Below are positions 24,859-35,651 of a DNA stretch of 64,000 nt, piece by piece; position 1 is the stretch's first letter, and every line of letters begins with the position of its first letter. A program made the position numbers and the translations under genes. A model generated the notes under the pieces. It did no database searches, was not told the origin of the DNA, and saw only the letters and a list, made by a program, of their open reading frames with translations. The stretch is from Amphibalanus amphitrite. Taxonomy: Eukaryota > Arthropoda > Thecostraca > Balanomorpha > Balanidae. Location of the stretch: positions 62,001 to 126,000 of the forward strand of contig NW_024881532.1 of assembly GCF_019059575.1 (NCBI RefSeq), given 5' to 3'.

Positions 24859-26517
24859 GCGCGAGCCGAGCGCCAGCGACAAACTAACGGGAACCCTCCG
24901 ACACCCTCGGGGCATAAACCGCGGAGTAGCATATTGAGCGAGTCTTATAAGGGAAATTCATATAGTTTCGTTTCTCAAATGATAATCAGGGTTTCTCTTA
25001 CCTTTTCACGCATCATTTAGGCTTACCTAACACTTAAGTTGCCAAATATCTGCAATTTATTCAAACGAAGGTATTTTCCGTAAATATCAATACTATAGAC
25101 CGAAATCTTTTGAATAAAAACTCCAACCAATAGAAATAAAAATAACTTATTTTATTCCAACCATTTCCTCCAAATAAACAACATAAAAACTCACTTTTAC
25201 ACACATCATTCATAATAAAGCATACTAACACGCCGTTTTTGACAATTGCGGCGTTGAGTGGCGCGCTGCTAGCGCTCTTTTTCGATCGCAGAGACCCTGC
25301 ACGCGCGCGAGCACACTACGTCACGTCCGGGGGGCACACGTATATGAAAAATCGCAGTGACGTAACACTTTTCTCGCTTCTCATTGGTCAATAGCCCGTT
25401 GCCGGGGTAACGTGCACGTATGTGAGCGCGGGCAAGAGTACTAGCCGGCCGCCGATCAGAGGGCTGTTCACGGGCCCTGTGTGCGGTCGGACCGCACACA
25501 GCCTCGAAGCTCCGCCCACTTCGTCCCTACGTCAGCCTTCCGTCACCGCACACAGCGATCGCTGTGGCCGGTCGGGACTGGCCACAGCGGACCGTCCACC
25601 GCACGCAGCCGTGACGTCAGAGCCGCCTACCCATCCCCTACCCCCACGCCTGCTGGACGCACCGCACACAGCGCACGCAGCAGTGTGCGGTGCCCGTGAA
25701 CACCCCTCAGGGCTCTGGTCGAATCGAGATAACATGTGTAGGCTGAGCAAGCACATATACACAGCCCCAAATAATAAATTGGTAGTGCTGAGCGAAAGGC
25801 AAGTGGCGCTTTTGCTACATTTAAAGTTCATCATTCTATTCTATTTTATCAAAGCATGCAAGTTGCATAGCAACCACATGCTGGAAGCGCAATTGAATCG
25901 GCTGTTGCTAGGTGACGCGCATTGTACATGCTCTTCTTGAACAGATGTGAGCTGTTTTTTGCAAGGATCTCGAGCCATGTGGCTGATGGGGCTGATGTAA
26001 ACTTGGATGTAAATTTGTAATCATATTGATATCAATATCCTGTGGCATGTAAATTGCGGTGTTTGGAGTTATGTTTCCGGGCTCATTGAGGACATATTTT
26101 GATATCCTTAGTATATATCATAGTTATTTTAATGAATTTGATTGTATTTTTTTCGGATTGAAAGAGTTATAATAGAGCCAGAACTTGAACTCGGCGCTCG
26201 CTTTGTGCGTGGCTTGAGCTGTGTGACTGACCACTTACACTGAGCATGAAATAAAATCGGATCTCTTTAATGCTTTAGGGTGAGGCTTTTGAAGCTGTGA
26301 AAATTCGAAAAAATGTGTGTCTTGTTTTGTGTCACAATTAGCACCTGAAGCTTTCAAGACAAAGACTTTTATTGTTTTAGTTTCAGTCTTTGTCTTGTGC
26401 CTGCTCTAAAAATGAAAATAAATACATAAAAACATCAAATTGCTGATGCCTGATTGCATTTGCAGCCTGCTCCAATTGTGAATAACAGGTTCTGAGGCTA
26501 GTGGTGCGTTCGGAGAG

Positions 26518-26640
26518 CATGGAATATTCTGATTCTGGAATATTTGCCGTGCCATATTCGTAGGCGTATCTCTGAATGGCCAATCTCCTGGAAATGGAAT
26601 ATTCCGTGCGTATGGAATATTCCACGGATTCCATGTGGAA
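26518..26640. repeat. cluster of GGAATATTCC-type palindromes
   Basis: Within about 120 bp there are several GGAATATT(C/T) sites, including two perfect GGAATATTCC palindromes, plus GGAATGT. It lies about 0.5 kb upstream of the TATA box assigned to CDC123. It could be regulatory or a decayed short repeat. Confidence 0.4.
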
Positions 26641-27151
26641 TGTGCCACTCCAAATGCACCATAGCCTGACCAGCATAAAAGTGACCCATTGTGAATATGC
26701 ATTGGCTTCTAGGCCTGAATTTTGCCAGCAATGTGAAACAAATAACAGCTGCTCCGAAAAATGAAGTCATCCGGACTAACCAAGGCCTGATGGCTGCCAA
26801 AGTTTTCACATTGCTGGTCATTTTTTCCACATGGCTGGTTAAACTTGTGACTTGTGAGAGGCCATAGACATAAAAAATACTAGCAGTTGACTGTTTTGGC
26901 TGGTGAACAATTTGCAATTTCTTTTTTGTTATAGGTGCACAACTATCCTATTTCTGAGCAAATTTGCACAATACACATGGTGGTCTTCCTACGACCTACA
27001 GCCCAACTATTACTGTTATTTCTGGATGCCACCAACATAGTTAGGTCAGGCTGGGCTCTGGCTAACTCTGTTGTGTCTCTCAGTCTCATTACTGTCTTGG
27101 CTGGATAGAGCCATATATTTATATGCTAGCACCCTAGGGCTTGGGCAAGGC

Positions 27152-27159
27152 TATATAAA
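27152..27159 (+). promoter_or_regulatory. TATA box, candidate CDC123 promoter
   Basis: TATATAAA lies about 280 bp upstream of the CDC123 start codon, followed by GC-rich sequence. A start site about 30 bp downstream would give a 5' leader of roughly 250 nt without needing an intron. Confidence 0.45.
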
Positions 27160-27438
27160 CCGGCTTGGGCCCTGGGGCCAGCTCCCTACACACAAAATCA
27201 CACTTGCTGAGATCCTGCGTGCAGTCTGCTCTAAAAAAATGGATCGATATTGCCATGCTTGGCTATCTTTCCTAACAAAAGTTAGGCCCAGGGGGCAGGG
27301 ACTCAGGGTCCAGTGTCTTTTTTGATGACTGATTAGATAGTGTACCTATAGTCCTATATTGTGCCTTTTTTACAGATCTATGTGACTATTAAGACTTGGT
27401 AAAGGCCAAAATAATTGTTTGCTAATGATCTGACCAGA

Positions 27439-30400
27439 ATGATGGAGTTCACAAGAAAAGTGTCTGATGTTCTGGCATGCTCCTTCAGCAGCTGGTACCC
27501 ACTTTTTGAAAAAGTCACCACAAAAAGGTAAGATATCAGACAGTGTCCTCACATATTATTGCCTGTGTGTGTTTTTTTTTTTTTGCAACATCAAGCATGT
27601 GTTTTAAAAAATGTTAGTAGAGGTGGCCATGGGGTTACCCAACTGAGGAGATTTCATGCTCCTTTGCTGTGTTCCCCCTTCACTCAGTGTGCACGTTTCA
27701 TTGCCATATGAGGTGGCTGTTGGCTAGTGGAGCTGAGGTGATGTCACACAGTCCCTCTGCTCTCAGTGTGTGCATATCGTTGCATTGCCAAGGTGGAGGT
27801 GGCTGAGTTGATGTCACATTGTGTTGTTCTCCTCCACTCAGTGTGTGGGTCCCGGTGCCGGCCGAAGTGGCCGCCTACATCCGGAGCGGCGGTACGGTGG
27901 TCTCCAGCGAGGCGACGACGGCCGACACCAACACGGACGACGAGGAGGACTCGGTCGACTGGGAGGCCGCCGAGGAGGGCGCCGACGAACTGCAGGTACG
28001 CACGGAAGGGGATGAGGTGGGCCCGGGATGGGAGGGGAGGGGATCCGGACACGGGGAAGGGGATGATGGATTGAGTTGTCAGAAAGTTGGATAGGTGAAG
28101 ATGAAAGATTGACATACAATTATTTTGAACTGTGATGTTGCCTGTAATAATGCTCTGAGTTTGTTTTTGCTGCAATTATACCACCTGTTTCCCTAACAAG
28201 CATACGCACTTTTAGCATTATGCCACATATTATCTCTGTCTCGTTTCGGTCTCGATGAAAATCACGATCCCGTTTATCCACCGCCGCCCCTCCCACCGTC
28301 AGCGTCCCGAGTTCGCGCCGTTCGACGCCGAGTTGCGCTCGGCCGTGGCGGCCGTGGGCGGCGCGGCCTTCGTCAAGCTCAACTGGTCGGCGCCGGCCGA
28401 CGTGCGCTGGCTGTCGGTGGGCCGCGCGCTGCGCTGTCAGAGTCCAGAGGACGTGCATCTGCTGCTGCGCAGCTCTGGCCGACTGCAGCGCGACCTGTGC
28501 ACGCCGTTCGAGGTGAGAGGATAGCCTCCAGCGTGTTAACTGTGTATATTTGGATTCTTGAACTTTATCAGTTAGGTGGGTAGGGGGCAGTCAGGATTCG
28601 ACAAAAGAATGTGTTTATGACAGGAGAGAAGTGGAAGGTGATTGTGTAGCAAAGGCTTATCATTATATTAAGTCGTCCTTCTGGTTCGAGATAATCTCAG
28701 TGACATGCTAATTACACGCACGAGTTGCATAGCGACGTTTCCTGCCCTCGCTCCCTACTGACCGTCTCTCTCTCGTCATGTTACCCCTGTGCAGGGCTGC
28801 GCAGACGCCGGCGCCGCCTCTGCCGACCTGCACCTGGTGGTGCGCCGTTGGGAGGACATCAACCCCGCCGCAGAGTTCCGCTGCTTCGTCATTGAGGGAC
28901 ACCTCATCGGTACGCACTGAACCCGACAGACGGTAGCCTGAACTGTGATACCTTATTGGCGTCAGTGATTAACGTCTGACAGATAAGCGGTTTGAACATA
29001 TGAATTTATTGTTTCTGAATAGGTATCGGAATTTTAAGGGCGAAATTTTCAGACTTACCCTTATGTTGCTGCATTACTTTTGCGAACATAAAACGTTATA
29101 TGTTTGTTGTTGTTGTTTCAGCGATATCTCAGCGGGAAATCAGTCAGTACTTCCCGCACTTGGAGCGGGACTCGTCCAGCATCATCACAGACATTACCAG
29201 TTTTTTCAAGGAGAAAATCCAGGCCAAGTTTCCCCTGCAGAACTGTGAGTACCTACGTGTGACACAATATGTTTTTTTATTGAACTATTATTCACGGATA
29301 TTATTCATGGAAAACTAATAATTGTACCTATCATACCAGTATAACGCCTTTTGGGGCGACTAACGGAGCGAGCGAGAGGGTGGGCCTTGCACGTGCGAAA
29401 TTGCGAGGGGGTACCTCCAACTGACTTGTGCACAGCACCCTACTAACCGGTCTCTAGCGATGTGCCAAATTTGGGCACAATCGGCCCAGCCGTTCTCGAG
29501 ATCTGGAAGCGGTACCCTGCACGTGCGCACGTGCAAAATGGGTCCCAACTGACTTGTGCACGGCACCCTTCTAACCGGTCCCTATCCATGTACCAAATTT
29601 GAGCGCAATCGGTCCAGCCGTTCCTGAGATCTGGAAACGACCCCTGCACGTGCGCACGTGCAACAGCACCCCAACTCTGGCACATGGATATGCATTGCCT
29701 AGTGGGTGCCTACCTACATGCCAACTCTCAGCGCAATCGGCCCAGTAGTTACCGAGATATTGCAACAATTACAAAAGTGACACCTCTTCGTTTTGCACGT
29801 GGCACGTACATAAGGGGTCACCCACATGCATCGGGAATAGTGCAATACTTGGTAGAAGGAATGAAGCTACCCTACAAAAATTACCGCATGTAAATCGGTC
29901 AAGTGGTTGCTGAGATATAAGCCTCGCAAAAGCGTGACCACGGCCGGCCGGCCGGCCGGCCGCTCATACTCAGAAATTTCCGTTAATCTAAGGAAAGACT
30001 ACGCTCGCTTCGCTCGCTCCGTAATCACTTTTGATACCCTATTCTAGGCGTTTATTGAACTTCTAGGCGATAATGTGCATGCATTTTCTTGTTGCTTGTT
30101 GCGAGCTCTTCGCTTTAATTTACCCAGCCATATTCATTATATATCCATGCTTTCATTTAGCGGACGTTCTCGCGCTAATCCCTCCGTTTCTCTGCTCCAG
30201 ACGTGTTTGATGTGTACCGGTCGACGAAGGACCACGTGCGACTGGTGGACTTTAGTCCTCTGGCGCCGCCCACCGACCCGGCCCTCTTCACCTGGGACCA
30301 GCTCACAGGAAAACACTGCCTCAGGTATGGTCTGACACCAATCGGAACGAGAAAGACACACACAATTAGTGGTTTGTGTTCGTACATAGTTCCTGCTGCC

Positions 30401-31512
30401 CAGTGTGGAGTGTTATGTCACGAAGCGCAGAGTTCGAGTGGTTGTTTGCTCATTGCTGCTACGTTCTCCTATAGTCCAGCTGCCCCAGAGACTGGCCGAT
30501 CCTGGCGAACACTCACGACAGCTGATTTGTTAGTTTTCCACCCTAACCTAGATGTAACCTTATGTTGCTCGATATGTCCTCTCGAGACGGTGCCAAGAGC
30601 TGCTGTGCCTTATCGTCACCTCGCCCTGACCTGGCTGTGACCCTGCTTTTCCATGCGCCCAGGTGCGAGTCCGCCCCGTCGCCGGGCAGTCCGCTGTGCT
30701 TGGGCTGTGCGTCGGCCGGCGGCGCGCTGCCCGTGTTCCAGTACATCGCCGGAGCGGACAGCATTCAGCGGGCGCCGTACGCCGACGCCGAGCTGCCCTA
30801 CGACGTGCACCACCTGGCGGAGAGCGGCGGAACGGCGGCCATTCTGCAACTCCTGCAGAAGGTACGGACCTTCATAACTGCCGGGAGGGGGAGGGGAGGG
30901 GGGTGAGGGTATTTTACAGCTCCTACAGAAGGTACGGGCATCTGGTGGGGGTCGGATTTACTGTGGCATCACACAGCTCCTACAAGATGTGCGGACATCT
31001 GGTCACTGGTGTGTTTGGGGGGGGGGGAGAGAGAAGGTACTGCAGCCATCATACAGCTCGTGCAAAAGGTATGGTGGAGGCTTCTATAGAGCCTTGGTGG
31101 AGGCCAACCTGCTGCAGCCACACAGCGTCTGCAGAATTAGCGTCGCTCTCAGGCTTTACAACATTTGGTATTTTGCCGTGTTATCCTGCCCAAAGCAGTA
31201 CAGGAAACATTTGACGGGGCTCTCACGTCAGGATGTTATTTGATAATGAAATAAAGTATTTACTGGGCTTTTGAAGATCACTGACGATGACGATGTTTCC
31301 ATTCCTCTTGTTATTTAGAGCACTTGATCAGACGCATAGCTCTTGGCTCGGTTGGTGAGTTCAGTAATAATATGCATTGTTTGTGTCTGCTGGTTGTCTT
31401 GTGCATTATGTGGTTCCGGGTGACTCACCCACTGACCGCTGCCTGCTCTGCTATTCGGCAGAGTCAGAACCTGGGCAAGTCGGACCAGAGCACTGATGAC
31501 GAGGACGGCTGA
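27439..31512 (+). CDS. CDC123: CDC123 homologue, eIF2 assembly chaperone
   Basis: Exons: 27439-27527, 27842-27995, 28303-28512, 28795-28909, 29122-29244, 30201-30324, 30663-30861, 31462-31512. They join without a phase error to 354 residues, close to the family norm of about 335-360. The short first exon (ATG ATG GAG, then SSWYPLFEKVTTK) matches the conserved CDC123 N-terminus, and a stop lies in frame at 27,412. Hallmarks include SGGT, KLNWSAP at about 106-112, EFRCFV at about 178-183, SQREISQYF and the VDFSP catalytic-type segment at D247. CDC123 is a cytoplasmic ATP-grasp-fold protein that binds eIF2gamma and promotes assembly of the eIF2 heterotrimer for translation initiation. The C-terminus is acidic (STDDEDG). 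Confidence 0.96.
29335..30025 (-). repeat. 690-bp interspersed element, copy 4 (inverted, 691 bp)
   Basis: Inverted relative to copies 1-3, in the CDC123 intron 29,245-30,200. It begins ACCAGTATAACGCC and ends CGCTCGCTCCGTAAT. Full length with all internal boxes. Confidence 0.88.
30840..31075 (+). repeat. echoes of a CDC123 exon end in the next intron
   Basis: The real exon end CTCCTGCAGAAG|GTACGG is followed by similar blocks: CTCCTACAGAAGGTACGG (about 30,920), CTCCTACAAGATGTGCGG (about 30,976) and CTCGTGCAAAAGGTATGG (about 31,056). They look like decayed tandem duplicates of the donor region. Confidence 0.65.
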
Positions 31513-32847
31513 CGGCGCCACCGCGGCTGTACTGTGACAGCTGCTACCGGCTGACGGACCGCGACTGACGGGGTGAGACTGACGCCCCCCCCCCCCCAAC
31601 TCTCCGGGGTTGTTGCAGCTGTGACTGAGAATTCTGGCAACAATACTGCTGTCCACTGTGGGTGATTGTGGTGCAGGTGATCGGTGCAGTCATGTGACGG
31701 TCAATGTGGGATAACACGGGTACTTTAGATTTAATGAAGAATCGTTTTGGTTCCATGATGTGCTTTATCAGGAGCTTGTTAATTAATCACTGGTTTGTCA
31801 ATTGGTGCGACTGATCGCTGACCCGATGCGGTGTGTGACAGTGTCTAACGTGTTTCTGCGTTTGTTCCGGCTGTAGGTGGAGGCAGTCTTGCGGTTGTAG
31901 CGATCATCCACAGCTACTGCGTCCGGATCTCAAGGTGACTTATTTTGCCATCACACGTGCGATCTCCTCACCCCAGCCGCAAGCGAGATATTGGTGCTGC
32001 CCATCGGCCAAACCCGACACCTGCTGGCTTGATAGTATCGTTAATATTGGAACGTTCAGACGTGTTGCACGTTTTGTTGACTATGTAACCTGGGATCAGG
32101 AACATCAATAACAGCGTAACGCATTTCATGGCCGGAGACTGAGTCAATACAACGTTGGTGCTATCATTTTCGCTTTACCAAGGAGTGTTGTCTCGCACCA
32201 CACACTTTTTGCAAAATAAATAACAGACAATTTTAGATTGAGACATTCGTCACGACAGAGTGCTAAAAACGAGCAAAACAAGCAGATGAATGCTCAGCTG
32301 AAGCGCTACGCATTGCATTTGTCGTACCACACATTGTGTCCCAAGGAGACGGTCATGCTCAGCCCTTTTAAATGTTGTGTGAAAGTTAAAACACCTTCTA
32401 CATGTCGGCGGAGACGCATAGACCGAGCATGCCTATAGAGTCCGGGTGTGCTTTTTGGCGTCGCACAACAGCACCAAACACTGTCTTTTTCAACCGAGAA
32501 ACCGCACTGACTCTTGCCGATAGCATATTCAATTTAAATATGTAATCGCCACGCCATGTGTGGATCGCCCACGATCGTAAATACATACATACAATTCATA
32601 CATACATACATACATACATACATACATACATACATACATACATACAATGAATAGCAGGTTCTCATCAGTTGTTTACATATGACGCTATGTCAATATCCGA
32701 CGGATGATTATTGTAATTATAGCAGGCGATAGTTTTGGCTTTACCCTGATCCCCTCATTCATGAGCACGCGAATTGCATCTCCTAGATGGGACTTGGCTT
32801 CCGCCAGTCTTATCGCTCGTGTTGTTGTTTTGCCAGCCGCGAACGTG
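31513..32847. other. CDC123 3' flank and intergenic sequence
   Basis: No further gene is seen. A candidate polyadenylation signal (AAAATAAATAA) lies near 32,213-32,223. A CATA microsatellite lies at about 32,577-32,646. Confidence 0.45.
32577..32646. repeat. (CATA)n microsatellite
   Basis: Many tandem CATA units with one short interruption near the left end. Confidence 0.9.
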
Positions 32848-34612
32848 TAAGGGGGGGAGGGGTCCGTTGGATCCCCCCCTTGCCGTTTAGCCCCTGATCG
32901 AGCTAGAGCTTCGTGGAAAGAATGAGCGTGTTGCCCGTGACGAGAGGATGCCGATGATACCTAACTTTAGGGACCTAGGTCATTGACCTGACCTTCCAGG
33001 TCAGGTCAATGACCCGAAAGTCGAGAAAATCGGCACATGTAGGACGTTGTTAAGTGCTGTCGGGTTTTCGGGGTGCTGATCACGAATATCATGTTAGTTT
33101 TGATCACAGATGATGTCTTCATGCATTTAGGCCAGGCTGGGTCAGGTCAGGTCAACCAGTAGGGGTTCTCCCGGGTATTCGTAGTACGAGTCAGCTGCCT
33201 CTGACCAGGGTTGTGCTTGACTCATAAGTCGAGTCAGAAATTTGACTCAACTCTGACTCAAATGAGTCATATTTGAGTCGAGTCCCCCCCAACCCCACTC
33301 AACAACTTTTTATCTGAGTCAATTTTGAGTCAACTCACTTGACTCAACAAAAAAAAAATCGAGTTAAGTTTGAACTTTGAGTCGACTCATATTTTCATTG
33401 AGCCGCTTGAGTCATGAGTCGAGTTGAGGGAAAAATCAGCTCCTTGTTGAGTCAGAGTTGAGTCAGGGCTTTCTGAAGTTCAATGATAAGTCGAATCGGC
33501 ATTTTTTTTTATTTTTTAGTCGAGCACAGCCCTGCCTCTGACAGCTTCGTTACATATTACGAAGGCACGAAAACTACTTCGGAAATGTTCAAATGGTTGC
33601 CAAATTCGAAATCAGCTCCAAAAACTAGCATAGATACATGTAAAACTCGAAAAAGTGAACCGAGGTCATCAAAGGTCAATGACCTGATCAGACCTTCAGG
33701 TGACCTTGACGTCCACCTTAATGCATGGGATTTCCACCTTAACCCTCGCCCGTATTGGGGGGTCGAACGGACCCCCTCGGTTTTTCGCGAATAACTCGCG
33801 TAAAAAAACGGCCGATCGCGACGAAACTTTCAGTACCCTCGCGTTAATCAATTTTACACCTAGGTACCCTGAAAATTTCATGACCCTGACCCTAATGACC
33901 TTTGACCTGTGACCTACTTTTCGAGACCATGTTTGTCCGGAATCGCGATTCGGCGTATGTGGGCTCGCATTAGCCGCGCGTTTGCAGACTTTTCGTGGTT
34001 TTAAGCGTTCGCACATGAAATATGATGTTGCTCCCATGCATTAGGGTCAAGGTCACGGGAAGGACAGGTCAGGTCATTGACCTTTGATGACCTCGGTTCA
34101 CTTTTTCGAGTTTTACATGTTTCTAGGCTGGTTTTCGGAGCTCAATTGAATTTAGCAACCATTTGAACATTTACGATGTAGTTTTGGTGCCTTCGTAACA
34201 TGTTACGAAGCTGTCAGAGGCGGTTGCCACCTACTATGAATACCCTTACTGGTTGACCTGACCTGACCTGACCTGACCCGACCTGGCCTGGCCTAAATGC
34301 ATGACGACATCATCTGTGATCAAAACTAACATGATAATCGTGATCAGCACCCCGAAAAACCCCATAGCAGCCACGCTTTACGACTTTCTAACAGGTCCCG
34401 ATTTTCCCGACTTTTGGGTCATTGACCTGACCTAGAAGGTCAACCGATGACCTAGGACCTTAAAATTGGGTATCATTGGCTTCCTCGCGTCACGGGCAAC
34501 ACGCTCGTTTTTTTTTCTGCGAAGCTCTAGCTCGATCAGGGGCGAAACGGCAAGGGGGTCCAACGGACCGGGGGTCCAACGGCAAGGGGGTCCAACGGAC
34601 GGCGAATGTTAA
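32848..34612. mobile_element. TTAA-type palindromic element, interrupted and rearranged
   Basis: Long inverted arms: 32,855-33,205 plus 33,535-33,730 on the left match 34,031-34,600 on the right. Shared landmarks are CCCCTGATCGAGCTAGAGC, TGATCACAGATGATGTC and TTAATGCATGGGA. The right end is followed by TTAA at 34,609-34,612; the left TTAA is not preserved. The arms are full of AGGTCA/TGACCT motifs. The left arm is split by a hAT-like MITE. A second TTAACCCTCGCCC terminus at 33,739 has its partner at about 34,830-34,990, outside this element, so the repeats interleave. Confidence 0.5.
33198..33542. mobile_element. 329-bp hAT-like MITE with 8-bp target duplication
   Basis: The element at 33,206-33,534 has termini CAGGGTTGTGCTTGACT and (inverted) CAGGGCTGTGCTCGACT. 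It is flanked by a perfect 8-bp duplication CCTCTGAC (33,198-33,205 and 33,535-33,542). Eight-bp duplications and CAGGG ends are typical of hAT elements. The interior is a run of TGACTC/GAGTCA units, with no coding capacity. Confidence 0.8.
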
Positions 34613-35651
34613 AACAGTATGGGCCTGTCACGCTGCGAAATATGCCGGTTGGCATGCCGCAGCATGTATTCTTGTGTTTGTCCATGAAATGAGGAGCACA
34701 TTGACGTGTCATAAGTATATCATAACGCAATGTACTCGGTTTTACATGCAAATTTAAAGTGAGAACGAACTTATGGGACACCCTGTACACCGAATCTCTA
34801 TTCCGACCAAGCATGGTCTCGAGAATTATGTCGTAGGTAGGTCAAAGGTCATTTTGGTCAGGGTCATGAAATTTTCAGGGTAGGTGTAAAATTGATCGAT
34901 CCGAGGGTACTGAAACTTTCGCCGCGATCAGCCGCTTTTTACGCGACTTGTTCGCGAAAAACTGAGGGGGGGGGGTACGTACGACCCCGCTATATATGTA
35001 TTTACATTTCGCCCTTACTATCTGTTATCATTTCATTTTGCTTGACGTGATTTGATTGCTTTCATCATTTTTTTTTTCGTTGCAGCTCGGTTATGGTCAA
35101 GGTCGTTGGAAGGCGATGAAATGTTGAATATCTATAGCTGAAGTAAAAATCTTATTTTTCCCCTTGAGATGATTATTGCTTTAATGTTATTGATCTGTTA
35201 TTGCTCATTTTGCATTTCATGTAAAAAAATTGTTCCTTTTTTGTGCACGACATGACCAAAAAGACTAGGCGAAGCGAAGTAGCTAAGATGCCGTGAATAG
35301 GTACCTTTCGAAATTTTGACCTAAATTTGATCACGACGCCTCTAGATCGTTTATAATATAATTGCAGGAGCCTGTACAGCAGATGCGCATGGCCGAAGAA
35401 GAAGAGTGTTGCATTAAAAACGAGACTGTGGGCAATGTCCTATTCAAGGTCAATTTACTGTACTTTCGGGCCTTGGGTTTACTATCCTGCTTAATTTTGT
35501 TAAATTTTTATCATTCATTTTTTGCTATTTTTTTTCATTGTCGCTTTTTCACAGTCTATTGCGTTGCTAGGACTCATTGAACTGGCTTGTTCTGTTCATT
35601 TCTACTCTTTAATTTTGCATCCGGGTATGAGCGTGTTCAAAGTGCTTTAAA
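34613..35651. other. intergenic sequence with a partial TTAA-type terminus
   Basis: At 34,830-34,990 lies the inverted partner of the terminus at 33,743 (CGCGAAAAACTGAGGGGGGG). A short open segment at about 35,367-35,448, ending AAG|GTCAAT and encoding EEEECCIKNETVGNVLFK, might be an exon, but I cannot link it to a gene. Confidence 0.35.

Larger units (their letters stand above)
23562..27438. other. intergenic region between ASAP and CDC123
   Basis: GC-rich ASAP 3' flank to about 24,300. AATAAA-type signals occur near 25,112-25,145. A CpG-rich block at about 25,240-25,720 contains repeated ACCGCACACAG and an inverted CCAAT box (ATTGGTCAAT, 25,383-25,392). A cluster of GGAATATTCC palindromes lies at 26,518-26,640. 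No additional gene is supported. Confidence 0.5.

Noticed and set aside
35362..35580. Separate small protein at 35,362-35,580
   Set aside because: Only about 80 nt look exon-like and the donor is weak; no family recognised, so noted but not called.
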